DNA from: UBA2277 sp964564895
GTDB taxonomy: Bacteria; Patescibacteriota; Microgenomatia; UBA1400; MFAQ01
Direction: 5' to 3'
DNA: 64,000 bases
Assembly (NCBI GenBank): GCA_964564895.1
Contig: CAZMCB010000001.1
Span: forward strand, 27,434 to 91,433
Positions 24,226 to 32,092 of this stretch are shown here, one piece after another (the stretch's first letter is position 1; each line of letters begins with the position of its first letter). The position numbers and the translations under genes are program-made. The notes beneath the pieces were generated by a model that made no database searches, was not told the origin of the DNA, and saw only the letters and a list, made by a program, of their open reading frames with translations.

Positions 24226-25853
24226 TTGGTTGAGGAAAACTTGAACATAATATCTCCTGAAGGTGATTTTATCGTGTTTATTAGTTTTGTATCATCGACT
24301 TTTTCTTCGGCAGAGATGAGAAGAGCATTTGGAATTTTCATATCTTCCTCGTAGTTTATGGCTCTGAATTCATATTTACCCAACTTTCTGCCTGTAGAAA
24401 AACCGTATTTATCTGGATCGGAATATTTGATGTCTTCTTGAAGCCTTTCTGGAGAATATTTAGTGAAAAAGGCAATTAGGATGTATGGCTGATCATAACG
24501 ATCGGAGATAATTATTTTGTCGTACTTATCGTAGTTCTCTTTTGTGTATTCGGCAATTTGATCGAAGCCATATTGCCAAGCAAAAGGAAGCCTCTCTGGA
24601 TACTCAACATAGTACATATTGAGGTAGCGGGTGAAGTTGTATGAACAAATAGCGACAACAAGAACAGTAACAAGGATAAATAGTTTGGGAAGATTCTTTT
24701 TTATAAATTTGAAAAATTCAAACAAACCTACTGCTGTAATTATGCTTAGTGGAATCGCCATGTTTTGGGCTCTTAGGGCGTGAGGAGACTGATAAGTAAT
24801 GGAGGCGGCAAGAGGAGCAATCAAGAGCCAATAAAGTAAAACAAATTTACCTTTTGAATCAAACCTTAGAATATTTAAGATTCCAAGAAAGAAAAATGGT
24901 AATAGAGAAAGAAGCGATTGACCCATCTCGGGAACTTTGCTTCTGGCTATTGCATCACCATTGGTGAAGAGAAAATCCGGAGAAAAATGACTCAGATAAT
25001 TGTGAGTAAAGCGCATGCCATAAGTGAAGTATTTGTTATGGAATATATTTGTCCAACCTCCTGCACCTTTGTGTTCATTTCGGAAATTTTCAGCTTCCCA
25101 TACTGGGCCATTATCAGAGAAGATAGATACACCTGAGAATCGAGACTGACCCGCAGTTGAAAACATTTGAAACACAATAGGAAGTGCAAGAACAATAGAT
25201 AATACAAGAGCAGAAAGAGTAATTTTGAGATTTGTTTTTGAAAAAAGCCTCTTTACTTTATCAAAGTAGATGATGGCAAAGACAATAAAAAGAACTGGGG
25301 AGATAATTCTGGCTGAGTGATAAGTGTACAGAGATAGAACTGTGGAAATTCCAAAGACAAAAAGATATTTTGGTTTTTCAAATGATTTGAGAAAGAAAAT
25401 GGTGGATAAGAGAATGAAGAAAGTGGCGACATTTACTTCCCAACCTCCTCGAGAAAACTGTAGATGCCAAGGAGAAGTGGCGAGGACAAGGGCTGCAATC
25501 TCTGGTAAATATTTTCTTTCAGAAAATAAACGTTTGGTGAGTAAAAATATTAAGAAAACACTAGCAATGCCAAGAAGAGCACTGGGGAGACGAACTGACC
25601 AGACAGAAAGACCCATCACTTTGACAAAGGGAAGGACGATATAAAAATATAGTGGTGGTTTGTAATCATCAAATGATCTAAAGACCAAAGGCCAAGCGAC
25701 TCCATGCTCGTCTTTGCCTGTTTCAATTAAAGACCAAGCGTTGTAACCTATGGCTGCTTCGTCGGCATTGAGACCAGCTGGATGAATGTCAAGAAATGCA
25801 AGACGCAAAATGGCGGCGAGAATTAGAATGGCAATAATTAGTTTATTTTTCAT
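24222..25853 (-). CDS. PMT-like GT-C glycosyltransferase, paralogue 1 of 3
   Basis: A 543-residue membrane protein with about 12 helices. The catalytic-type Asp-Glu pair is in AGLNADEAAIGYNAWSLIET (residues 31-32), followed by GKDEHGVAWPLVFRSFDDYK, a segment shared with the two genes upstream. SPWHLQFSRGGWEVNVATFF is the second conserved block. The soluble C-terminal domain after the last helix includes FDQIAEYTKENYDKYDKIII and a predicted alpha/beta fold of about 130 residues. It should transfer a sugar from a polyprenyl phosphate to an external acceptor. Overlap with its neighbour is 11 nt. Confidence 0.8.
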   Translation of the reverse strand: MKNKLIIAILILAAILRLAFLDIHPAGLNADEAAIGYNAWSLIETGKDEHGVAWPLVFRSFDDYKPPLYFYIVLPFVKVMGLSVWSVRLPSALLGIASVFLIFLLTKRLFSERKYLPEIAALVLATSPWHLQFSRGGWEVNVATFFILLSTIFFLKSFEKPKYLFVFGISTVLSLYTYHSARIISPVLFIVFAIIYFDKVKRLFSKTNLKITLSALVLSIVLALPIVFQMFSTAGQSRFSGVSIFSDNGPVWEAENFRNEHKGAGGWTNIFHNKYFTYGMRFTHNYLSHFSPDFLFTNGDAIARSKVPEMGQSLLSLLPFFFLGILNILRFDSKGKFVLLYWLLIAPLAASITYQSPHALRAQNMAIPLSIITAVGLFEFFKFIKKNLPKLFILVTVLVVAICSYNFTRYLNMYYVEYPERLPFAWQYGFDQIAEYTKENYDKYDKIIISDRYDQPYILIAFFTKYSPERLQEDIKYSDPDKYGFSTGRKLGKYEFRAINYEEDMKIPNALLISAEEKVDDTKLINTIKSPSGDIMFKFSSTK

Positions 25854-27453
25854 CTGTTTTGGTTTTTACTATTCTGTAGGCAACGAACCCGTCGGGGAAT
25901 TTAATTTCTTCAAATCTTTCTATGGCAGGATTATTTTTGTCGAACTCGTTTTTTATGTTTCCGATGGTGCCAATAAAAGTAGTATTTTGCTGGTTAGATA
26001 TTTCGCTGTCACTAAACTGATGAAACTCGATATTATCTAGCTTGGCAACATGCCCGACGTCAAAGCCCCCACTAATAAAGGAGTTTTGTCTTTGATAGGA
26101 GGCGGGATCGTAACGAGAATAAAAAAGGTAGAAAATGTATGGCTGACCATTAACGTCGGTCATAACTACAATATTTGATTTGTGATCATTGATAAAGCGA
26201 ACCGCCTCCTTGTAGCCGAACTGGAACTCATGGGCATAAGTATAGTTTGCATGAACTAAGAGCAAGTCCACCATATATATAGTAGTGACTAAGGTGAGGA
26301 GAGAAATAAGAATAAATAGTGACTTTAATTTAGTAAAGGCGAAAAAGAGTCCTGAACCGATGATAATTGATAAGGGAATAACCATAAATAAAGTTCTTAC
26401 TGTGGAGTACTCCGAAAGAGTGAGGGCTCCAGGGATCGGAGAGAGTAATAAAAGCCCGATGATAAGAACACTGATTCTTTTGTTGGCGAATCTCATAAGG
26501 AATACAAGGCCCAGAACTAGAGCAATAAAATCAAATGGTTGAAGAACTCCAAGATTTGGAAAATGTCCCCTCTCATTGACTGTCATACCTTCGTAGAATA
26601 GAAGTTTAGGAGACAAGTGATTTAGGTAACGACCAGCAATAAGACGAGTCATTAACTGAGGTTTGTTTTCTATGATGCTCGTTGATATTTCTGGTTCGTA
26701 GGAGAAAATACTAAGTCGTTTTAACCTGTTCCCCGCATCACCAAAAGACGAGGAAATAAAAATTGAAAGTACAGCTGCCACTGCAATAACTGTAATAGTG
26801 ATATTAATTGGTTTTTTGAAGTACTGCCCTAGCTTGCTGAAGAAACTTTCTCGAAATACGATAATGATGAAAAGAATCAGAAGAGGGGTGAGCATCTTGG
26901 CTGCTTGGTAAGTGATGAGGGTTAGAACCGCCAAAATTATTGAGTAATTTAGGAATTTTCCGGACTTTATATATCGAACTAAAAAGTAAATTGAAAAAAG
27001 GAGCATGGTGGTAAAAACATTGGATTCCCAAGCACCTCGGGACAGATGAATATGAAGTGGCATGATGGCAAGGGCGAGGGCTGCGAACTGAGCTAAAAGA
27101 GATTTCTTCTTCTCATCTTCAAACAGCTCTCTTGTTAAAAGAAAAACACCAAAGATAGCTAGTATTCCAAATAGGACACTTGGTAGACGAACAGCAAATT
27201 CGGAAAGACCAAAAATGGCAATAGAGGGAATAGCTAAATAAACATATAACCCTGGCTTGTAATCGCCGAAGCTTTTGAAAACAATGGGCAGAAACTTACC
27301 AAACTCGTCTTTGCCGGTTTTGAGAACTGAGAAGGCATTGTAACCTAGGGCGGCCTCATCCCAAGTGAGTGCATTGGGAATTGATCCAACCTCGTAAAGT
27401 CTAAGGAAGGCTCCAAGAACTAGGGCAAGAATAAGGATGATGTACTTTTTCAT
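25843..27453 (-). CDS. PMT-like GT-C glycosyltransferase, paralogue 2 of 3
   Basis: A 536-residue membrane protein with the same block order as its neighbours: NALTWDEAALGYNAFSVLKT (Asp32-Glu33), GKDEFGKFLPIVFKSFGDYK, IMPLHIHLSRGAWESNVFTT, and a soluble C-terminal domain with FQFGYKEAVRFINDHKSNIV. Of the three copies this one keeps the most compact loops. The ATGA overlap with paralogue 3 indicates one transcript. Differences lie mainly in the extracytoplasmic loops after helices 7-8 and in the tail, where acceptor recognition may occur. Confidence 0.8.
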   Translation of the reverse strand: MKKYIILILALVLGAFLRLYEVGSIPNALTWDEAALGYNAFSVLKTGKDEFGKFLPIVFKSFGDYKPGLYVYLAIPSIAIFGLSEFAVRLPSVLFGILAIFGVFLLTRELFEDEKKKSLLAQFAALALAIMPLHIHLSRGAWESNVFTTMLLFSIYFLVRYIKSGKFLNYSIILAVLTLITYQAAKMLTPLLILFIIIVFRESFFSKLGQYFKKPINITITVIAVAAVLSIFISSSFGDAGNRLKRLSIFSYEPEISTSIIENKPQLMTRLIAGRYLNHLSPKLLFYEGMTVNERGHFPNLGVLQPFDFIALVLGLVFLMRFANKRISVLIIGLLLLSPIPGALTLSEYSTVRTLFMVIPLSIIIGSGLFFAFTKLKSLFILISLLTLVTTIYMVDLLLVHANYTYAHEFQFGYKEAVRFINDHKSNIVVMTDVNGQPYIFYLFYSRYDPASYQRQNSFISGGFDVGHVAKLDNIEFHQFSDSEISNQQNTTFIGTIGNIKNEFDKNNPAIERFEEIKFPDGFVAYRIVKTKTDEK

Positions 27454-29123
27454 GGTAACGATACAATTATAAAGGCTGGAGTACCATCAAGAAAATTAAT
27501 CGTTTTTAGAATTTCTGCGTTTTCCGGGACGTGTTTTGGTGCGGTGATGAGAAGACTATTTTGGGTACTGACTACTTCTTTGCTTTCGAGAGTGAGACTG
27601 TCAATTGATGAATCCGGAATATCTTTCTCGTTTACAAAATAATACTTTCCAATTCTATCCACCCAGTACCACTCAGATTGATAAAACCTAGTGGTAATAT
27701 TTTTGTCTTGAAGGACCTCAGGACTTATCCTATTTGAAAATAAGTAAAAGATGTGTGGCTCACCGTATTTTTTGGTGATGAAAATTTTATCGTAGCTATC
27801 TTCGTTTTCTTTGGCGAAATTAATGGCTTCTTGTGTGCCGAATTGCCAAGATTCTGAGTATTTAATTGGATACTCGAAAAAATATTTATTAAGGTAAGTA
27901 CCAAAGCAAACTAAGGTGAGTAAAACCAAGACACTTGAAGCAGTTTTTGATTTTTGCGAAATTTTCCAGAGTGCTAGGGTCGAAATGATTACGATTACGG
28001 GAATCATAATAATAGGACGGATTGCTTGGGGCGGATCTGCAGTAAGAGACGCGGCAAGCGGAGAAAAAATTAACCAAGCAAGAAGAAATTGTGATGTTTT
28101 TTCTTTCCTGAGATTAATAAGAATCAGCAGTGTTCCAAAATACAAAAGCAACATAATAGGAAGTGTGATCATGTTTGTGTTAGGAATGGCAAACTGCCAT
28201 TGGGGACCATCGCTTTGAGTAAAGAAGGGAGGTAAAAGGTAGCTAAAGTAGTTGGCGGCTAGAGCGGAAACAAAATAGACAGGTCTGTTGTGAACAAGCG
28301 TGGGTAATGGAGCCGGAAGAGTACTTTCTGTTCGTTTTTGACCAATTTGGAAAACAGCGTTTTCGGACAAAATCTTGACTTGGTCGTACCTTGCGGTACC
28401 TTCTCCTCCGATGGTTTGGAAAACAACTAAAAACACAAAAAGAGAAAATATGATCGTAGAAACTATTGAAATGAGATTTATTTTTGGTTTTATTTTGAAA
28501 ATTATGATTGCGGCTAAGAGCATAGGAAGAACAAACACTCTGGCAGAGTTGTATGTATGCATCGATAGACCAAGAAGAAGAGCTGAAATAATGAGAGAGA
28601 CCGGGTTTTGTTTTGATCTTAATAAAAAGTAAAAACCATAAATTATTAGTGTGAGAGCTAGATTGGCTTCAAATGCTGGCCGTGACATGAAAAAATGCCA
28701 AGGAAGAATGGACAACAAAAAGGACGAGAGTAAGGCTAGGCTTATCTGCGTTCCAAAGAGAGTGATTTTCTTGTCTGGGAAAAGTTCTTTTACCAGTAGA
28801 TATATTCCATACAAAGCAAAAAGACCGGCAATCATAGAAACAAAACGAACTGCAAAAGCGTTGAGACCAAAGATAGCGATTGGAAGAATTGATGAGTAGA
28901 TATATACAGGAAGTTTGTAATCTCCAAATGCCCTGAAAATTAGAGGAAAACTTTTGCCCCATTCGTCTTTGCCTGTAGTGAGAATAGAGTAAGCATTGTA
29001 TCCATGGCTGACTTCATCCCAGTTTAGACTGGGAGGATTTCCAGTAAAGTTAACTAGCCTTACTACAATAGAAGCTATAAAAACTAGAGCGAAAACAATT
29101 TTAACTATGTGTTTCTTGAACAT
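27450..29123 (-). CDS. PMT-like GT-C glycosyltransferase, paralogue 3 of 3
   Basis: A 557-residue membrane protein. PSLNWDEVSHGYNAYSILTT carries the acidic pair (Asp36-Glu37), GKDEWGKSFPLIFRAFGDYK the shared loop, and ILPWHFFMSRPAFEANLALT the second block, in which the Arg-Gly-x-Trp-Glu of the sister genes becomes Arg-Pro-x-Phe-Glu. The tail has FGTQEAINFAKENEDSYDKI. It abuts the GT87-like gene upstream with no intervening base. It is likely to act on the same polyprenyl-linked donor class with a different acceptor or donor sugar. Confidence 0.8.
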   Translation of the reverse strand: MFKKHIVKIVFALVFIASIVVRLVNFTGNPPSLNWDEVSHGYNAYSILTTGKDEWGKSFPLIFRAFGDYKLPVYIYSSILPIAIFGLNAFAVRFVSMIAGLFALYGIYLLVKELFPDKKITLFGTQISLALLSSFLLSILPWHFFMSRPAFEANLALTLIIYGFYFLLRSKQNPVSLIISALLLGLSMHTYNSARVFVLPMLLAAIIIFKIKPKINLISIVSTIIFSLFVFLVVFQTIGGEGTARYDQVKILSENAVFQIGQKRTESTLPAPLPTLVHNRPVYFVSALAANYFSYLLPPFFTQSDGPQWQFAIPNTNMITLPIMLLLYFGTLLILINLRKEKTSQFLLAWLIFSPLAASLTADPPQAIRPIIMIPVIVIISTLALWKISQKSKTASSVLVLLTLVCFGTYLNKYFFEYPIKYSESWQFGTQEAINFAKENEDSYDKIFITKKYGEPHIFYLFSNRISPEVLQDKNITTRFYQSEWYWVDRIGKYYFVNEKDIPDSSIDSLTLESKEVVSTQNSLLITAPKHVPENAEILKTINFLDGTPAFIIVSLP

Positions 29124-30374
29124 TTATTGTATTATTTTGCCTCTATTCTTGGAAGAGAGTAGGTCATAAATTAGATAAATACTGGTAGCGGCAAAGAGAC
29201 TTCTGATGGCACTCTTGAAGAAAAAAATATTTGTTTTGGCTGCGATCAGTTTATCAATGCCTTGGAATTTGTTTAGTTCTTGATTGAGTACCGCAAACAT
29301 TCCAACTGATAATGAGTTATCAAATGTAAGAATAATAATTAGATAACAGCCAAGAAGAGTTAGATCTAGCCATAGATTTCTCCAGTTGTTGGAAATCAGC
29401 TCAATGATGATAAAAGGAGAAACCCAGAGGAACCATTGAGGATGAAAATGAGTAACTGAAAAAAGTATTAGGAAATATCCGAGATAATATTTCCAAAGTT
29501 TTTGAATTAAATTTTTGTTTCTTAGAGCATGAAAAACTAACAGAACAAAGCCGAGGATATACGGGTAAAGCCCTTCACCCCCCGAGACCATCCATTGCAT
29601 ATAAAACATTTTTTGGGACTGAGGGCTAAAGACCATATTCCTGAACGCGGGAGAGGTAATGTAGGGTGCAATAGTGATAATGTATGGAACTAGGCCGAAA
29701 AATAGTATTTTTGCTCTATTCCAAAATCCTTTGGCGGCTAGAACTACAAAGGGTAATAAGAAAATTGGATATTGTTTGTAGGCAGTACCTATACCAATCA
29801 TTACAGCCGCCCAACCAAGCTTGTTTTTCTTGGCAAACACCAGCGAAAGAACAGTAAATATTGCAGGGATAATATCAAAGACCCCCATGGAGAAAGTGGC
29901 ATAGAAAGTGACTGGATTGAAAAGCCAGAGGAGAAAAGCCCATTTCTTTTGTTTTTCTTTGTCAAATAGTGAGGCAAGTACAAAAGCCATGGCAATATCG
30001 ATAAAGAGATATGGAAGCTTGAGAACAATAAGATACAGCGATAGATTTGGTTGAAAAATAGAACCACCATTCATGAGATCTGTAAAAAAGCTCTCGGGAA
30101 TTATGGCACTAGCTCCCTTAAGAAAAGTCCCTAAAGTGAAATATGTAAGAGGAGGATATATAAAAATATCTTCGACCTTAAAGTGCTGTACAAGTGGATG
30201 ATCGGAGGGGAGATTGGCTAGATGATCATAAATGTTGGTAACATTTTTGAATCCGAAAAAATAACTAGACAGAGACTGACCAACAATATCGGCCTGAAAA
30301 GTAGATCCAGCGATAAACAAGCGCATGGCGACTGCAAGAATCAATAATAAAATTAACTTTTTTGAAAGCTTCAT
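29124..30374 (-). CDS. GT87/DUF2029-like GT-C glycosyltransferase
   Basis: A 416-residue membrane protein with about ten helices. The long first extracytoplasmic loop (residues about 25-110) holds DIFIYPPLTYFTLG; then LWLFNPVTFYATFSMGVFDI and YKQYPIFLLPFVVL, matching the Asn-Pro-hhhh-hh-x-Gly-x-Phe-Asp and Lys-x-Tyr-Pro landmarks of DUF2029/GT87 enzymes. Similar proteins in the window are 35685-37565 and, more remotely, 22221-23375. It overlaps the GT2 gene upstream by 4 nt. Probable polyprenyl-phosphate sugar transferase; the sugar is unknown. Confidence 0.72.
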   Translation of the reverse strand: MKLSKKLILLLILAVAMRLFIAGSTFQADIVGQSLSSYFFGFKNVTNIYDHLANLPSDHPLVQHFKVEDIFIYPPLTYFTLGTFLKGASAIIPESFFTDLMNGGSIFQPNLSLYLIVLKLPYLFIDIAMAFVLASLFDKEKQKKWAFLLWLFNPVTFYATFSMGVFDIIPAIFTVLSLVFAKKNKLGWAAVMIGIGTAYKQYPIFLLPFVVLAAKGFWNRAKILFFGLVPYIITIAPYITSPAFRNMVFSPQSQKMFYMQWMVSGGEGLYPYILGFVLLVFHALRNKNLIQKLWKYYLGYFLILFSVTHFHPQWFLWVSPFIIIELISNNWRNLWLDLTLLGCYLIIILTFDNSLSVGMFAVLNQELNKFQGIDKLIAAKTNIFFFKSAIRSLFAATSIYLIYDLLSSKNRGKIIQ

Positions 30375-31183
30375 CTTTTTATTTTTTTAATTAGTTTTTG
30401 CCATTTTTGACCGACAAAGAGAACTGCATTTAGGACGCTTGATCCAAACTTGCCATGGTAAATCTCGGCTGACTTAGCTAAGGGACTGGAAAGATGTGAG
30501 CTAAAACTGCCACTAGCACCATGAGCATGCATAACAACGGCTTTGGGATAGAAGAAGACTGGAAGATTGAATTTTTTTAGACGGCGACAGTACTCGATAT
30601 CTTCGTAGTAAAGGAAAAATCGCTCATCAAGACCGCCAACTTGATTAAAGGTGGTTCGAGGAATAAGAAAGGCAGCCATAACGGCGATGTCGACCTTAGT
30701 AGTTTTGTTTCCTGGGTAATATTTGTTGAAACAGCGTTTGCATCCGAAAAAATAATGTTTGATAGCGTTACCTATCGTTGGGAACTTGTAGCAGGATGGC
30801 TGTATCTTGCCATCATTGTAGAGAAGCTTCGGGGCAACAGCTCCAAGGACAGGATGTGCCTCTGCAAATTCAAATAATAATTTGAGAGCGTTGCCTTTTA
30901 TTCTTGTATCAGGATTAATGACCAAAATATGCTTACCTTTGGAAGCTCTAAACCCTTTGTTGATGGCTTTGGAAAAGCCAACATTCTCAGTATTGATTAG
31001 TACTGTTGGCTTGAGGGAGTGGTTTCTAGCAATCTGCGCCCCTTTATCCATTGGGTAGTTGTCGACGACAATAATTTCTTTGTTTAGACCATCTTTGGAT
31101 TTTTTGATGGAGTCAAGGAAGGGACCGATGGTGTCTTCGGAGCGATAGCCTACAGTAATAATCGAGAGATCAATTTCCTTCAT
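30371..31183 (-). CDS. GT2 glycosyltransferase, rhamnosyltransferase-like
   Basis: A 270-residue GT-A enzyme: LSIITVGYRSEDTIGPFLDS, KEIIVVDNYPMDKGAQIARN, the NVGFSKAINKGFRASKG block and ILVINPDTRIKGNALKLL with the Asn-Pro-Asp-Thr form of the metal site. LDERFFLYYEDIEYCRRLKK is the acceptor-side motif of the WbbL/RfbN-like rhamnosyltransferase group. Its start overlaps the end of the next GT2 by 14 nt. The two adjoining GT2 genes are related and may add successive residues. Confidence 0.85.
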   Translation of the reverse strand: MKEIDLSIITVGYRSEDTIGPFLDSIKKSKDGLNKEIIVVDNYPMDKGAQIARNHSLKPTVLINTENVGFSKAINKGFRASKGKHILVINPDTRIKGNALKLLFEFAEAHPVLGAVAPKLLYNDGKIQPSCYKFPTIGNAIKHYFFGCKRCFNKYYPGNKTTKVDIAVMAAFLIPRTTFNQVGGLDERFFLYYEDIEYCRRLKKFNLPVFFYPKAVVMHAHGASGSFSSHLSSPLAKSAEIYHGKFGSSVLNAVLFVGQKWQKLIKKIKR

Positions 31184-32051
31184 ATTTTTTGTTTACTAAA
31201 GACAGAACTTCGCTGTCTTTTTTTGTGAAATTTGTTTTTTGATGATTGGAAAATTTTCTAAAAAAAGCGGCGAGAATCACCTTTATGTAGCCGGGGTGTT
31301 TTAATGCATGTGCAAATAGATATTTTCTATGTGAGGAGACAAGATCTGGGTCAGTGATATTTATCCAGTTGAAGAGAAGTTCGTTTCTTTGTTTGATTAG
31401 ACTGAGATAGCTAGGTTTTATTTTTTTGGCTGTGGATTCATGCTCGTGATACACAACTGAGTCTTTGTCCCAGATGATTTTGTAGCCTGATTTCCAAGCT
31501 CGGTAACCAATATCTATGTCTTCCCAGTAAAAAGGAGCGTAAACCTCATTTAAACCGCCAAGTTTGTCCCAAATACTTCTTTTGAAAATTGCACTTCCAC
31601 CAGACGCCCAAGCGGAGAAGTAAGGATGATCTTTGTCTTCACCTCTTGTGAATTGAATCTTGCCATCGTGAGATACCAAAGGCCAAGAAGATTCATTCTC
31701 ATTGAAAGACACAGCAAATACTTTCTCATCTTCAAAAAAGTGAAGAGTATTTTTTAGATAGCCTTTTTCTGGTCTAACGTCGTTGTTTAGAAGGACAATG
31801 TATTCTGAGTTGGACTTGGCTACTCCTTGATTGACTGGTTTGGTGAAACCAAGATTGGTTTTGTTTTTGACGATTATTACTTCTGGATATTCTTTTTTGA
31901 GCCATTCAATCGTACCGTCTGTACTGCCATTGTCGATAATGATTACCTTATGTAGATAATCTGAGTTATTGAATACCTGAGGTAAGTGCTTCTCTAGTAA
32001 GTACTTGCCGTTGAAGCTCGGGATTACAATATCGATTGTAGGTTTTGCCAT
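31170..32051 (-). CDS. GT2 glycosyltransferase, rhamnosyltransferase-like
   Basis: A 293-residue GT-A enzyme starting TIDIVIPSFNGKYLLEKHLP, with KVIIIDNGSTDGTIEWLKKE, NLGFTKPVNQGVAKSN, YIVLLNNDVRPEKGYL (Asn-Asn-Asp metal site), ASGGSAIFKRSIWDKLGGLN and YWEDIDIGYRAWKSGYKI. It is the first gene of the minus-strand operon ending at 23353 and has an extended -10 sequence immediately upstream. The ASGGSAIF and EDIDIGYR blocks put it close to bacterial WcaA/RfbN-like enzymes. It lacks membrane helices, so it works at the cytoplasmic face. Confidence 0.86.
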   Translation of the reverse strand: MAKPTIDIVIPSFNGKYLLEKHLPQVFNNSDYLHKVIIIDNGSTDGTIEWLKKEYPEVIIVKNKTNLGFTKPVNQGVAKSNSEYIVLLNNDVRPEKGYLKNTLHFFEDEKVFAVSFNENESSWPLVSHDGKIQFTRGEDKDHPYFSAWASGGSAIFKRSIWDKLGGLNEVYAPFYWEDIDIGYRAWKSGYKIIWDKDSVVYHEHESTAKKIKPSYLSLIKQRNELLFNWINITDPDLVSSHRKYLFAHALKHPGYIKVILAAFFRKFSNHQKTNFTKKDSEVLSLVNKKYEGN

Positions 32052-32059
32052 CTGTTAAG

Positions 32060-32084
32060 AGTATACCAGCCACGGTGATAGAAT
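32060..32084. promoter_or_regulatory. Divergent extended -10 promoters
   Basis: In the 41-bp gap, minus-strand TGGTATACT (32060-32068) lies 8 nt from the ATG at 32051 and plus-strand TGATAGAAT (32076-32084) lies 8 nt from the GTG at 32093. Both are TGn-extended -10 elements, and the symmetrical 8-nt spacing supports the GTG as the real start and suggests near-leaderless messages in both directions. Confidence 0.55.
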
Positions 32085-32092
32085 TATAAATA

